Shown here: one piece after another, positions 46,705 through 54,925 of the stretch
Position numbering within the stretch: position 1 is the stretch's first letter
Layout of the letters: the number at the start of each line of letters is the position of its first letter
NCBI RefSeq assembly: GCF_003259185.1
Contig: NZ_QGMP01000001.1
Location: 868,001-932,000, forward strand
Source of the DNA: Isoalcanivorax indicus
Lineage (GTDB): Bacteria > Pseudomonadota > Gammaproteobacteria > Pseudomonadales > Alcanivoracaceae
DNA length: 64,000 nt
Direction of reading: 5' to 3'
Notes under the pieces: model-generated
What the model was told of the DNA's origin: nothing
Databases searched by the model: none
What the model saw: only the letters and a program-made list of their open reading frames with translations
Made by a program: the position numbers and the translations under genes

Positions 46705-47580
46705 ATGCGCCAGCGTACTTGTTATCCCGCCCTTCTGCGTCGTGCTGCGTTGTCCTGCATGGCGCTGCTTGGCCTGGCGGGTTGTGCCAGCCTGCCGTTT
46801 GACGCGCCGGGGGTGTCCACTGCTGTGGCGCCGGAGCGGGTGGCCGGTCTGCGTTACGCGCAGATGGAAGAACTGGGCGCGCTGCGTGGCGCCTGTGCCC
46901 ATCTTCAGGACATGCGCAAGCAGGGGCGGCGGGTGCGCCAGCAAGAGCTGGACGAGCAGCTGTTGCCCGCCTGTGAACGCCAGATTCAAGCGGCGCAGGA
47001 CAGGCTGGCACGCCAGCGGCAGGAAGCCGAAGAACAGGCCATTGCCGAGATGATGGCGCGTGAATGGGCCTGGGTGCAGGAACAGGCGGCCCTGCGCCGC
47101 AGCCGCGAGGCAGAATGGCGCGAGGCGGAGCGCCAGCGGCAGGAGGCGGAGTTGCTGCGGGCGCAACTGGCGGTGGCGGAGCAGGCGCAGGCCGAGCGCC
47201 GTGCCGCCCTGGCACAGCGCATCATGAGCACCCAGGTACAGCAAGCGCTGGCGGACTATGAAGACAAGCCCATTGCCCACAGCATGGGTCAGCCCTCCGC
47301 GACCACCCTGAAGACCTTTCTGGCCTGCATCGAGCTGGCTTATCCCAACAAGGGCTATCGGGTCTCCCAGTCCGGTCGCACCCTGACGGTCATTGCACGC
47401 CAGGCGCAACTGCCGCGCGGCGATCTGCCTATCGAGGCACGCTTTGTGGAAAATGCCAACTACTGGCGCATGACCTATCTGATGGTCGCCGATATCGAGG
47501 CGCGCTCGGACGCAGATCGTTTTGTGCTGTCGCAGAATCTGGTGGCAGAGGCCTGCCCGCAGGAAGGCGGGCTGTTCTGA
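46705..47580 (+). CDS. Lipoprotein with a long coiled coil
   Basis: A 291-residue lipoprotein: lipobox LAGC (Cys27) followed by Ala-Ser, which favours outer-membrane sorting. From about 100 to 190 it is rich in Arg, Gln and Glu (RLARQRQEAEEQAIAEMMAR, REAEWREAERQRQEAEL) and very likely a coiled coil. A C-terminal globular part (about 200-291) has LKTFLACIELAYPNKGYRV. Not recognised as a named family. It converges on the GAT1 gene with six bases between stops. Confidence 0.8.
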   Translation: MRQRTCYPALLRRAALSCMALLGLAGCASLPFDAPGVSTAVAPERVAGLRYAQMEELGALRGACAHLQDMRKQGRRVRQQELDEQLLPACERQIQAAQDRLARQRQEAEEQAIAEMMAREWAWVQEQAALRRSREAEWREAERQRQEAELLRAQLAVAEQAQAERRAALAQRIMSTQVQQALADYEDKPIAHSMGQPSATTLKTFLACIELAYPNKGYRVSQSGRTLTVIARQAQLPRGDLPIEARFVENANYWRMTYLMVADIEARSDADRFVLSQNLVAEACPQEGGLF

Positions 47581-47586
47581 TACGGG

Positions 47587-48300
47587 TCAGTGCCGGCGCA
47601 AGTCGACCTTGCCGAACGTGCGTCGCCGCTGTGCGGCGTTGACCAGTGCCGAGAACAGGCGCCGGTGGGCCGGGTGGTAAAGCAGATACTCCGGATGCCA
47701 CTGCACTCCCACCTGCCACTGTCCCGGCCCGGTCGTTTCAATCGCCTGAACAAAATTGTCCGCATCGCGGGCGGCCACACGCAGGCGCGTGCCCAGTGCG
47801 TGGATGGCCTGGCTATGCAGTCGATTGGCGCCCAGGCGATCACGGCGCAGGATGCGTGACAGGCGCGAGCGTGGTGTCAGGCGTACGCGCTGCATGGCCG
47901 TGATCAACCGCCGTGGCCGGGTATGGCGCCGCATCGGAGTAATGTTCTGATGCAGGTTGCCGCCGCGATGCACATTCAGCAGCTGGGCGCCGCGGCAGAT
48001 GCCCAGGACCGGCAAGCTGCGTTCCCGGGCTTCGTCCAGTAGCGCCATTTCCACGCGGTCACGCTCAGGGTTGAAGCGCGCCTCGATCTGCGGCAACTGC
48101 TGGTAGTGGCGCGGATGAATATGATCGCCGCCGGCGATGACCAGACCGTCGATGGGGCGCGGCGGAGTTTCCTGGCCGGGGCACAGATAACAGGTGCGTG
48201 CCCCGCTGGCGCGCAATGCCAGCCGGATCAGGTGGATGTCGAACAGATACCGGCGTGGGCCGGCGACAGCGATCAGGATCCGGTCGGAGGATTCAGCCAT
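47587..48300 (-). CDS. Class I glutamine-amidotransferase-like gamma-glutamyl hydrolase (PuuD-like)
   Basis: A 237-residue GAT1-fold protein. The nucleophile Cys is in LPVLGICRGAQLLNV and the His-Glu pair in VGVQWHPEYLL, so the triad is complete. VIAGGDHIHPRHY matches the PuuD-type family that hydrolyses gamma-glutamyl amide bonds. The gene overlaps the upstream amidoligase gene by 28 bases, so the two are coupled. Families of this pair have been predicted to act together in making or trimming a gamma-glutamyl-linked peptide or metabolite; the substrate is unknown. Confidence 0.88.
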   Translation of the reverse strand: MAESSDRILIAVAGPRRYLFDIHLIRLALRASGARTCYLCPGQETPPRPIDGLVIAGGDHIHPRHYQQLPQIEARFNPERDRVEMALLDEARERSLPVLGICRGAQLLNVHRGGNLHQNITPMRRHTRPRRLITAMQRVRLTPRSRLSRILRRDRLGANRLHSQAIHALGTRLRVAARDADNFVQAIETTGPGQWQVGVQWHPEYLLYHPAHRRLFSALVNAAQRRRTFGKVDLRRH

Positions 48301-49283
48301 GAGGCGGTTTCCTGTTCCCAGCGAGTGACCAGTTTGGCCAGGCGGCCCTCGTGATGCGAGCGCCAGCCGTCCGCCATGGCGGCCAGACGTTCGCGGTCGG
48401 CGGCGAGGTCATCCACCCTGACCCAGTCGTTCCAGACATGGCTGAAAGACCAGCCCGGGTTATCGATATCGCAATCGGGCAAACGGTAATGCAACGTGGG
48501 GCGCGGCTTGATACGTGGATCGTCCACCACCTGCCGCACCCGGTCTTCATCCAGATGGGCAAACAGCGGCATCATGTCCAGCGCCCGGTTGCGGGTCGGA
48601 TTGTGTTTCAGGTAATCGTCGATCAACTGGTCGAGGTCCGGCTGGTAATCTGCCGCGTTGATCAGGCGCACGTATTCGTCCGGCCAGGGGCCGATATAGG
48701 TGGTGAACTTGCGGCTGATATCCAGTTGCTGACGCGTCTTGAGCCAGTCGTAGCAGAGAGAGAAGGCGCGCAGGTAGCCGAGCAGGGTGTCGGCCTCGAG
48801 ATTCGGCAGCTCCGGGTTGAGTTGCAGGCCGAACGCATAATGCAGTGCGTGGCGGCTGCCCTTGGCGCCGCGTTCACGCAGGCGATTGCACAGGGCTTCG
48901 ATCTCCGGCAGGGCATCCAGGGCCAGCGGCGGCCCGACGATTTCCAGGGGCACGACACGTTCAGCGGCCGCGTCCACCAGATCAAGCGCTACATTGGCGA
49001 CATCACTGAGCATGTCCGGGAGTTCGCCGGTATCGAATTCCAGATCCTTGATCGGGTCGGAGTCCAGTTCTACCTTGAACGGGCCTTGTTCGGCATCGAC
49101 GACATGCACATAGCGGCTTTCTTCACGGGCATCGGCGTTGAAAAAATCACTGACATGACCGACCAGCTCATCGAAGGTCATGCCGGACAGTTCGATCTCG
49201 ACGCCAACGCGTCGTGTCTTGCCGTCGGCAGTTTGTGTGCGGGCCGGGGTCAACAGCGGGGTCGACGTAGAGGCTCTGGACAA
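48273..49283 (-). CDS. Putative amidoligase (COOH-NH2 ligase, glutamine-synthetase fold)
   Basis: A 336-residue member of the amidoligase_2-like family, recognised by RRVGVEIELSG near the start, the segment KVELDSDPIK and the block HALHYAFGLQLNPELPNLEA. These enzymes are predicted to form ATP-dependent amide bonds. Start choice: TTG 49283 has AAGGAG exactly eight bases upstream and gives a short lead like relatives. The ATG at 49313 is possible but lacks a ribosome site. First gene of a two-gene operon with the GAT1 protein. Confidence 0.82.
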   Translation of the reverse strand: MSRASTSTPLLTPARTQTADGKTRRVGVEIELSGMTFDELVGHVSDFFNADAREESRYVHVVDAEQGPFKVELDSDPIKDLEFDTGELPDMLSDVANVALDLVDAAAERVVPLEIVGPPLALDALPEIEALCNRLRERGAKGSRHALHYAFGLQLNPELPNLEADTLLGYLRAFSLCYDWLKTRQQLDISRKFTTYIGPWPDEYVRLINAADYQPDLDQLIDDYLKHNPTRNRALDMMPLFAHLDEDRVRQVVDDPRIKPRPTLHYRLPDCDIDNPGWSFSHVWNDWVRVDDLAADRERLAAMADGWRSHHEGRLAKLVTRWEQETASWLNPPTGS

Positions 49284-49367
49284 GTGCGATACTCCTTCGT
49301 CGCGATTTCGCATCAAAGCATCACGCTAGCAGAGCCTCGCCGTGGTCACCAGTGAAAGGATGTGAAA

Positions 49368-51200
49368 TCAGTACTCGTGCTCGCGGATCACCTCAAGGAA
49401 GGCGTCACCGAAACGTTCCAGTTTCGTCTCGCCGACCCCGGTCACACTGAGCATTTCATTTTCTTTCAGCGGCCGACGCTCCACCATTTCCAGCAGGGTT
49501 CGATCGTTGAAAATCACATAGGGTGGCACGCCATGTTCGTCGGCCAGTTCGCGGCGCAGGCGGCGCAGGGCTTCCCACAGCGGTTTGTCGTCGTCGGGCA
49601 GGGCGACCTGCGGGCGACCACGGGGACGTTTTTCGGTGACGTCACGCACATCCCGGCGCAAGGCAATGGTCGCTTCGCCGCGCAGGATCGGGCGGCATTC
49701 GTCGGTCAGGTGCAGCGCCCCGAAACCGTCCACATCCACGCGCAGCAGGCCGCGTGCTACCAGTTGCCGGAAGATGCTGCGCCAGGTGCCGTTGTCGAGG
49801 TCTGCGCCGATGCCATAAGTGGACAGGTGCTGATGACCGAACTGACGGATCTTTTCGGTATCGCCGCCGCGTAACACATCAATCAGATGATTGACGCCGA
49901 AGCGCTGGCCGGTGCGATACACGCAGGACATGGCCTTGCGCACCGGGTCGCTGGCATCCCAGGTGGTGGGCGGGTTCAGGCAGGCATCGCAGTTGCCGCA
50001 GTGCTCGGTGGAATCTTCACCGAAATATTTCAGCAGGGCATGGCGCCGGCAGCTGGTGATTTCGCACAGGCCGAGCATGGCATCAAGTTTGTGCCGCTCG
50101 CTGCGCTTGTGTTCTTCCGAGCCGCTGGACCCCTCCAGCATTTGCCGAAGCTTGATGACATCCTCGATGCCGTAGGCCAACCAGGCGGTGGCGGGTTCGC
50201 CGTCGCGGCCTGCGCGGCCGGTTTCCTGGTAATAGCCTTCCACGCTCTTGGGCAGATCAAGGTGCGCCACGAAGCGCACATCCGGTTTGTCGATGCCCAT
50301 GCCAAAGGCAATGGTGGCGACCATGATGATGCCGTCTTCGCGCAAGAACCGTTGCTGGTGCCGACGGCGCGTATCGGCGGGCAGGCCGGCATGGTAGGGC
50401 AGGGCATTGAAGCCTTGCTGTTGCAGCCAGGCCGCGGTGGCATCGACCTTGTTGCGTGACAGGCAGTAGACGATCCCGGCATCGCCGGGATGCTCCTCGC
50501 GCAGAAAGCGCAGCAGCTGCTGGCGTGCGTTCTGCTTCTGGGTAATCCGGTACTGGATATTGGGGCGATCAAAGCTGCTGACAAAATGCTGTGCCTGGGC
50601 AAGCCCGAGACGGTCAGCAATCTCGCGCCGGGTGCGCGGGTCTGCGGTGGCAGTCAGCGCGATGCGCGGCACCTGCGGAAACTGTTCGCGCAACAGCCCC
50701 AGTTGCAAATAGTCGGCGCGGAAATCGTGGCCCCACTGGGACACACAGTGGGCCTCGTCAATGGCGAACAGCGCGATCGGACAGCGATGCAGCAGATCAA
50801 GGGTGCGTGCCTGGGTAAGCCGTTCCGGGGCCACGTAGAGCAGGTCGATGGTGCCGTCCAGCAGCGCCTGTTCCGTGGCCGCGACCTCGGCACCGGAGAG
50901 GGTCGAATTGAGGAAGCCGGCCCGGACACCCAGCTCATGCAGGGCATCGACCTGATCCTGCATCAGGGCGATCAGGGGGGAAATCACGATACCCGCGCCA
51001 GGACGCAACAGGGCGGGTAACTGATAGCACAGGGATTTGCCGCCGCCGGTGGGCATCAGTACCAGCGCGTCGTCGCCGGCCACCAGGGCATCGATGACGG
51101 CCTGCTGGTGGCCCCGGAAGCTGTGATAGCCGAAGACGCGTTCGAGTACAGCCAGTGGCGTGTCTGAGAGCGGCGTGCTTGTGAGTCGCGTGTCTGTCAT
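49368..51200 (-). CDS. recQ: ATP-dependent DNA helicase RecQ
   Basis: A 610-residue 3'-5' helicase. Walker A is [17 protein letters not shown], the DEAH box is [17 protein letters not shown] and helicase domain 2 has [13 protein letters not shown] and ETGRAGRDG. The zinc-binding RQC region includes [11 protein letters not shown]. The HRDC domain occupies the last 80 residues ([33 protein letters not shown]). Starts at ATG 51200; an in-frame ATG three codons earlier is less likely. Acts in RecF-pathway recombination and fork repair with RecJ, also encoded in this window. Confidence 0.97.
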   Translation of the reverse strand: MTDTRLTSTPLSDTPLAVLERVFGYHSFRGHQQAVIDALVAGDDALVLMPTGGGKSLCYQLPALLRPGAGIVISPLIALMQDQVDALHELGVRAGFLNSTLSGAEVAATEQALLDGTIDLLYVAPERLTQARTLDLLHRCPIALFAIDEAHCVSQWGHDFRADYLQLGLLREQFPQVPRIALTATADPRTRREIADRLGLAQAQHFVSSFDRPNIQYRITQKQNARQQLLRFLREEHPGDAGIVYCLSRNKVDATAAWLQQQGFNALPYHAGLPADTRRRHQQRFLREDGIIMVATIAFGMGIDKPDVRFVAHLDLPKSVEGYYQETGRAGRDGEPATAWLAYGIEDVIKLRQMLEGSSGSEEHKRSERHKLDAMLGLCEITSCRRHALLKYFGEDSTEHCGNCDACLNPPTTWDASDPVRKAMSCVYRTGQRFGVNHLIDVLRGGDTEKIRQFGHQHLSTYGIGADLDNGTWRSIFRQLVARGLLRVDVDGFGALHLTDECRPILRGEATIALRRDVRDVTEKRPRGRPQVALPDDDKPLWEALRRLRRELADEHGVPPYVIFNDRTLLEMVERRPLKENEMLSVTGVGETKLERFGDAFLEVIREHEY

Positions 51201-51245
51201 GGGGCGCAAGTATACAGCCTTGGCTGCGGCTTGCCTGTAGGAGAT

Positions 51246-51271
51246 GCGCCGGCTGCCATGTCAGCCGGCGC
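51246..51271. terminator. Strong stem-loop between recQ and the DUF gene
   Basis: GCGCCGGCTG, six-base loop, CAGCCGGCGC: a perfect 10-bp stem without a clear T-run. It lies after the unknown protein's gene on the minus strand and upstream of recQ. May be a terminator or an mRNA processing structure. Confidence 0.5.
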
Positions 51272-51304
51272 TTACACCGGCGCCGAAGTTGCGGGAGACG
51301 GGCG

Positions 51305-52027
51305 TCAGCGCTGGAGGCGGTGACTGATCAGGAAGCTGCTGAGGTGGTTGCCGACAAGCGGGTAGAGCGGCGGGGTGATCTGTTGCCCGAAGCGCACCAG
51401 CATGCGCTGGATCAGCGCGCGGATCATGGCGATGGCGCCATCCAGCGGCTTGCTGATGACAACGTTGAAGTTCAGCAGGTTCTTGGGCTCTGTTGCCAGC
51501 GGCACCATCAGTTCCTCGACAATGCGGTTGAGCAGGGCAATGCCCTCGTCGAGATTCGTCGCGGTGCCGTGCTGCAGGGTCAGGATGATCTCTTCACCCC
51601 GGTGCGCCAGCGCTGGCGAGATCGGTAACTGCAACTGGTGGCTGTGCGCGGCGTCGGCCGGGGCCGGATGCACCAGGGCGTGAAAATGGCGAATCACCGG
51701 CGGCAGGCGGCGGCTGGCAATGCGGCCACCGGCCCAGCCGACGTAGTGGCGTGCCTTGTCTTTCACATCATCGGCAATGCGCCGGGCGTCCCGCAGGGCT
51801 TTCACGTCGTACTGTGTGCCGATGTCATCCAGCAGCGTGATCAGGGTGGTATCAATGATGTCGCAGTAGGCGTCCACCAGCAGATCAATGCCCTGCGCCT
51901 TGTCCTGATCCGTCAGCCGGCCATTGGCACGCAGCACCAGCGCATCCAGTTGTGCCGGGATGTGCGCGGCCAGCGGGGTGCGCACCGACGCGGTCATGGC
52001 GGCAGGGGGGAGGGTTTGGGGTGTCAT
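51305..52027 (-). CDS. Conserved hypothetical protein, 240 aa
   Basis: I do not recognise a domain. The 240-residue protein is predicted mostly helical and soluble, with no signal peptide and no TM helix. Segments such as DLLVDAYCDIIDTTLITLLD and LLNRIVEELMVPLATEPKNL look amphipathic. It lies 18 bases after the metal-dependent hydrolase gene and is probably co-transcribed with it, under the divergent AraC regulator. A lipid- or membrane-associated role is possible but not supported by a motif. Confidence 0.7.
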   Translation of the reverse strand: MTPQTLPPAAMTASVRTPLAAHIPAQLDALVLRANGRLTDQDKAQGIDLLVDAYCDIIDTTLITLLDDIGTQYDVKALRDARRIADDVKDKARHYVGWAGGRIASRRLPPVIRHFHALVHPAPADAAHSHQLQLPISPALAHRGEEIILTLQHGTATNLDEGIALLNRIVEELMVPLATEPKNLLNFNVVISKPLDGAIAMIRALIQRMLVRFGQQITPPLYPLVGNHLSSFLISHRLQR

Positions 52028-52045
52028 ATCAGCGCTCGTCTTGAG

Positions 52046-52927
52046 TTAATGCCTGGCCTTGAGCATGTGCTGCATGCTGCCGTCATTGCCGAACAGCTTC
52101 TGTTGCCATTCGGCTTCCAGTGCCCGGGTGTCATGTTTTGCGGGATGGAAATCCCGGCGGGCAAATAACGGCATCTTGCGCAGGATGCGGGTCACAAACC
52201 CGCGTCGTCCGAACAGGATGCCGGCGCCTCGTGCCAGATCACCCGGACGGCGCCAGGCGCGCTCCTTGATAATCAGATATCCCCAGCTGAAGGCGATTGC
52301 CGGAATCATGACAGTGGCCACCAGCGGGAACGCCAGGATACGTTCCCGGCGACGGTTACCGATCAGTTCATACACGTCGTAAGCGACGGATTTGTGTTCC
52401 AGTTCTTCCATGGCGTGCCAGAGCCACATTTGCAGCATGCGGGGTTCGGCACGGCTGCGAAAGCGGTCGTCGGTCAGCAACTGCTCGCCGAGCAGGGCCG
52501 TGAAGTGCTCCATAAAAGTGGTGCAAGCCAGTTGCTGACTGGGTGGCAGTTTTTCCAGCAGGCGCAGGGCCGTGGCCACGGCCAGTTCCGGGACCCGGGT
52601 GTTGATGCCCTGGGTTTGCAGCAGGTCATTCAGGCGCTCGTGTTCGCGGGCGTGGATCGCTTCCTGGCCGATAAAGCCGGCCACCTGGGCCTTCAGTACC
52701 GGGTCGGTAACCTGGTCACGGTAATGCCGCACCGACTCCACAAAAAAGCGTTCGCCGGGCGGGAAGAAGCCGGACAGCACGGCCAGAAACAGGGTCATGG
52801 TGGCGTTGTCATCGTAGACGTAGCGGGGCGCGTCATCGGGCAGCGCAAAGTGCACCGGGCGCGGGGGGATGCCGACGCTGGCGCCGCCCTTTGGCGGTTT
52901 TGGTGTGCTGGCGGATGTTCCGGTCAT
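52046..52927 (-). CDS. Metal-dependent hydrolase (PF10118 family)
   Basis: A 293-residue protein of a family named as predicted metal-dependent hydrolase. It is helical and carries ferritin-like metal ligands: GQEAIHAREHERLND and MWLWHAMEELEHKSVAYDVY (E..H spacing). A hydrophobic stretch (FPLVATVMIPAIAFSWGYL) may anchor it to the membrane. The ATG at 52927 has a perfect AGGAGG site. The activity is not established. Divergent from an AraC gene, so probably its target. Confidence 0.85.
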   Translation of the reverse strand: MTGTSASTPKPPKGGASVGIPPRPVHFALPDDAPRYVYDDNATMTLFLAVLSGFFPPGERFFVESVRHYRDQVTDPVLKAQVAGFIGQEAIHAREHERLNDLLQTQGINTRVPELAVATALRLLEKLPPSQQLACTTFMEHFTALLGEQLLTDDRFRSRAEPRMLQMWLWHAMEELEHKSVAYDVYELIGNRRRERILAFPLVATVMIPAIAFSWGYLIIKERAWRRPGDLARGAGILFGRRGFVTRILRKMPLFARRDFHPAKHDTRALEAEWQQKLFGNDGSMQHMLKARH

Positions 52928-52952
52928 GTTACCTCCTCGCAAACCGTGACAG

Positions 52953-52970
52953 TCTGTGATGTCTGTGTTG
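52953..52970. repeat. Two 9-bp direct repeats in the AraC/hydrolase gap
   Basis: TCTGTGATG followed at once by TCTGTGTTG. Direct half-site repeats are a usual AraC activator pattern; weak evidence. Confidence 0.35.
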
Positions 52971-53034
52971 ATGCTTTTCTGATGGTACTTGTGTGGCAGA
53001 ACGGCGGAAGGTTATCTTTCTCCATAAATCGGTC

Positions 53035-53076
53035 ATTAGGGGCCGTCTATTAGGGGCCGTCTATTAAGGGACATGT
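53035..53076 (+). repeat. 14-bp tandem repeat reaching the AraC start codon
   Basis: ATTAGGGGCCGTCT occurs twice in perfect tandem and a third, degenerate unit (ATTAAGGGACATGT) supplies the ribosome site and meets the start codon. Confidence 0.85.
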
Positions 53077-54112
53077 GTTGAACGAACGCGCATCGGAACC
53101 CGCAGCAGGCGTACTGCTGGGCGAATATGCCGAGATGCTCTGTCAGTTCATGGGGCAGGCGCACCCCGTGTCGGCATTACTGGCGGGCACCGGCCTCAGT
53201 CGTGACCTGTTCAGCGAGCCGGGTTACCGCCTCAGCATGACCGCCACCCGGCGCCTGCTGCGCAATGCCCGGCAGCTGGACCCCGCCCCGGATCTGGGCA
53301 TGCGGCTGGGTCAGCCACTGAATTTCGGCAGCCATGGTTTTCTGGGTTATGCGGCGATTTCCAGCAGCACACTGGGGCAGGCGTTTGAGCTGGCCGTGCG
53401 CTATATCCGTACCCGCGCCGGACTGTTCGATATCCAGATGCTGCAGGACGGCGACATGACCGTGGTGCGCTTTGATGCGCGCCATGCGCTGGATGATTTG
53501 CTGCCGCTGGTGTGTGATGCGCTGGTGACCTCGATACTGAGCATCGGCGAGCAGATGTTCCGGGTGATACCGGCGCACCGGGTGCACCTGCTGTTGCCTT
53601 ACGGCGAAGCACCGCATCATCAGCGCTGGCGAGAGCACAGTGACTTTCAATTGCACTTCGGGCAGCTGCATTTGGGTGCCAGCGCGCTGGTGATCCGCTT
53701 CCCGGCGCAATGGCTGGCGGCGCCGCTGGATACGGCGGACCCGCAGCTGGCCATGCTCGCCGCCGCTCGCTGTGAGGAAGAGTTACGCCTGGCCGGTGGC
53801 GCAGATGACGTGATTATTCAGGTGCGGCAGCTCGCCCGCCGTTTTCTGCGAGAGGACAACGCGCAGCAGTGTGTGGCAGATGCCATGCATATCAGCGTGC
53901 GTACGTTGCGCCGTCATCTGGCGCGCGCCAATACCACCTACAAGGCGTTGTCTGATGTGCTGCGCCATGAGCTGGCGGTGGACCTTCTGCGCGACAGGAC
54001 GCGCTCGATCGAGGATATTGCCAGCGAGTTGGGCTACAGCGATCCCTCCAATTTCGGCCGCGCTTTCCGGCGCTGGGCGGGTATGTCCCCGCGGCAGTTT
54101 CGTCAGCAGTAA
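53075..54112 (+). CDS. AraC family transcriptional regulator (OruR/ArgR-like layout)
   Basis: A 345-residue regulator. The N-terminal Arabinose_bd-type domain (about 20-200; DLGMRLGQPLNFGSHGFLGY) is typical of AraC members in Pseudomonas relatives. The C-terminal double helix-turn-helix is clear: VADAMHISVRTLRRHLAR and IEDIASELGYSDPSNFGRAF, then RRWAGMSPRQFR. The start is read as GTG 53075; the TTG at 53078 would have better spacing to AAGGG. Probably controls the divergent hydrolase operon. Confidence 0.9.
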   Translation: MLNERASEPAAGVLLGEYAEMLCQFMGQAHPVSALLAGTGLSRDLFSEPGYRLSMTATRRLLRNARQLDPAPDLGMRLGQPLNFGSHGFLGYAAISSSTLGQAFELAVRYIRTRAGLFDIQMLQDGDMTVVRFDARHALDDLLPLVCDALVTSILSIGEQMFRVIPAHRVHLLLPYGEAPHHQRWREHSDFQLHFGQLHLGASALVIRFPAQWLAAPLDTADPQLAMLAAARCEEELRLAGGADDVIIQVRQLARRFLREDNAQQCVADAMHISVRTLRRHLARANTTYKALSDVLRHELAVDLLRDRTRSIEDIASELGYSDPSNFGRAFRRWAGMSPRQFRQQ

Positions 54113-54118
54113 GGCGAG

Positions 54119-54150
54119 GCGCCAGCCGAGGTGTCAGCTGGCGCATTTCT
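54119..54150. terminator. Terminator between AraC and barrel-protein genes
   Basis: GCGCCAGC, ten-base loop, GCTGGCGC, followed by ATTTCT on the plus strand. It lies between convergent genes. Confidence 0.65.
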
Positions 54151-54164
54151 GGCGTGGTATCGCG

Positions 54165-54830
54165 TCAGAAGCTCCAGCGCACCCCGAGGCGGATCTCGTC
54201 CGTGTCCAGGTCATCGTCATCGGCTTCCAGACGTTCAAAACGGAAATCCAGCGCCACGGCGAGGTGCGGGGTGGCGTGGTACAGACCGCGCAGGGCATAG
54301 CGTAACCCGTCAATATCCAGTTTATTGCCACCACCAAAATCAAAGCTGCCGTAATCCACGTACCCGATGGAAGGGTTGATCTCCAGTTGGGGTAATGGCA
54401 ACCAGCGCAGCCCGGCGGTAATGCCGAAGCCACCAGAGGTTTTGAACTCAGCGAGGATGAATTCTTCATAGGTCAGGGTGCCATAGGCGTCCAGACGGCT
54501 ACCGTTATTCTGCATCAGCGGCAGATAGCCGCCGCCGCCGAAGGAGAAGGCGCCAAGGGTGGGGTCCGTCCCCCCTGAGACGTCGACCTCGGCGCTGGTG
54601 GCGCGGGCAGTGACAAAGAACTGCGGTGCGACCTCTGCCATGGCTTCCAGGCTGAAGCCGCGGTAATCAAGGTCGTCCGAGCCGCCACTGATCTCACCGT
54701 CAACGAGATAGTCCAGCTGGACAAAGTCATAGCGGAGATCCGCATGGGCGGTGCCGATATGCAGCAGGCCGGCGGTGGCCAGGGCCAGGGTGATGGGGCG
54801 CCATGTGTGGGCGTGGGCAAGCTTTGTCAT
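54165..54830 (-). CDS. Outer-membrane beta-barrel protein
   Basis: A 221-residue protein with a signal peptide cleaved after AHA (near residue 30). The mature part has alternating strands (LRYDFVQLDYLVDGEISGG, GFGITAGLRWLPLPQLEINP, LRYALRGLYHATPHLAVALD) and the C-terminal strand IRLGVRWSF ending in Phe. The size suits an 8-10-strand barrel. No ligand can be proposed. Followed upstream by the STAND ATPase gene on the same strand, with 95 bases between. Confidence 0.83.
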   Translation of the reverse strand: MTKLAHAHTWRPITLALATAGLLHIGTAHADLRYDFVQLDYLVDGEISGGSDDLDYRGFSLEAMAEVAPQFFVTARATSAEVDVSGGTDPTLGAFSFGGGGYLPLMQNNGSRLDAYGTLTYEEFILAEFKTSGGFGITAGLRWLPLPQLEINPSIGYVDYGSFDFGGGNKLDIDGLRYALRGLYHATPHLAVALDFRFERLEADDDDLDTDEIRLGVRWSF

Positions 54831-54925
54831 GGTGAAATCCTTGTCAGAATGGGCGTCGTAACCTCCTTGTTATTGAAAGCGTTGAGGCGGCCACGCGACA
54901 GGCCAGATTCCGGCCATTTCTGGTA

